This document shows, in pieces, positions 63,520 to 64,000 of a stretch of 64,000 nucleotides of DNA. Below the pieces are notes generated by a model. That model worked only from the letters and a program-made list of their open reading frames with translations, did not search any database and had not been told where the DNA came from. The stretch is from the NCBI GenBank assembly GCA_963970005.1, contig CAXAMN010022707.1, positions 73,097 to 137,096 on the forward strand, given 5' to 3'. Origin of the DNA: Durusdinium trenchii (taxonomy: Eukaryota; Sar; Dinophyceae; Suessiales; Symbiodiniaceae). The position numbers and the translations under genes were made by a program. Within the stretch, counting starts at the first letter, position 1. Each line of letters begins with the position of its first letter.

Positions 63520-64000
63520 GTCGCGACCCCCGATAACGTGACTCGCCTGCTCGTCCTCTTGAGCATCCGCATCGCGATCGTTCCTGGAGAGAAATCAGCG
63601 AAGACAACCGCGAGGGTACTGGTACACAATGCTCACATTTGCCCAGCCAAACAAGCTTAGTTTGGAATATGCTTCTCTTCTCATTGCCCTACTCATCTGC
63701 AGTTTTCAAAGGCTACTGCTTCACCTCTACTGCCATCCAAATCCCTCCTCACCCAAAAAACGACTCCTCTCCATCCCTCTCGGCTTCGGTCTAAACTCTC
63801 CATCCTCCTGCGGAGGACTGCCCGCCGTCGCTTCGCTCGCGACCGCCCGCTTCGCTCGCGCAGGTGGGTGCGCTGGGGTTCACGAGCTCGCTCGCTCCCG
63901 TCCTGTAGAGGATGGTGGTTCCGGCCAGCAGGATGAAAATGTCCTGCCGATGGCGACCACGACCGGCGACACCGTCGGCCGCGGATGGTCTGAGTCCAGC
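63520..64000. other. GC-rich end of window, exon-like pieces
   Basis: + 63.52-63.60 kb reads VATPDNVTRLLVLLSIRIAI; - 63.99-63.87 kb reads RQDIFILLAGTTILYRTGAS. Both could be single exons of genes mostly outside the window. Confidence 0.3.

Noticed and set aside
1-64000. tRNA, rRNA or snRNA genes
   Set aside because: I looked for B-box (GGTTCGA) and conserved rRNA words; the few GTTCGA hits (for example 18619) have no cloverleaf around them.

Overview
The window is nuclear DNA of a eukaryote, most probably a dinoflagellate (Symbiodiniaceae or a relative). What I can see: genes broken into many short exons; acceptors of the form AG|G; donors that are often GC as well as GT; exonic GC islands in AT-richer introns; no operons or bacterial signals; protein families I know as multi-copy in dinoflagellate genomes (SF3-like helicase lacking the Walker lysine, ubiquitin-like plus FNIP repeats, HPR/FASTK-like repeats). 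The species call is inference.

Layout. 1-1,000 is repeat DNA. 2.4-3.5 kb is a weak or decayed + strand gene. 3.9-12.3 kb is the main object: three long + strand coding blocks that join through four plausible introns into one frame of about 2,650 codons, carrying a RecB-family PD-(D/E)XK nuclease, an SF3/D5-like helicase, a papain/OTU-like cysteine protease, a C2H2 finger and a DDE-type transposase. I read it as a large self-contained DNA transposon or its domesticated copy. 12.3-18 kb holds hairpin and TACTAGTA-type dispersed repeats and an intronless ubiquitin-FNIP gene (-) containing a 10-N gap.

18-28 kb carries scattered GC-rich exons, mostly on the - strand: a flavin monooxygenase-like gene of mini-exons (21.85-23.08 kb), an HPR-like exon and a possible STAS exon. 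28.5-39.2 kb is a + strand block of AT-richer, ATGCAT-rich DNA with a complete two-exon small gene, an acidic/basic nuclear-type protein, a proline/alanine-rich multi-exon gene and a second, unrelated transposase-like gene (37.4-39.2 kb).

39.3-50.8 kb is a run of - strand genes: an HPR/FASTK-like putative organellar RNA-binding protein, an unrecognised multi-exon gene, a type II thioesterase-like hydrolase, and a DnaJ - Gly/Ala-rich membrane - TIR-like fusion. 52-64 kb holds RS-rich exons, an IQ-motif exon, a signal-peptide ORF, small repeats and a 100-N gap.

In the exon-poor parts (18.6-21.4, 23.9-26.3, 50.8-52.6, 54.7-59.3, 63.2-64.0 kb) I list only exons with a good frame; many more GC islands exist whose strand I could not decide. 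Exon coordinates are from splice consensus and frame continuity only.
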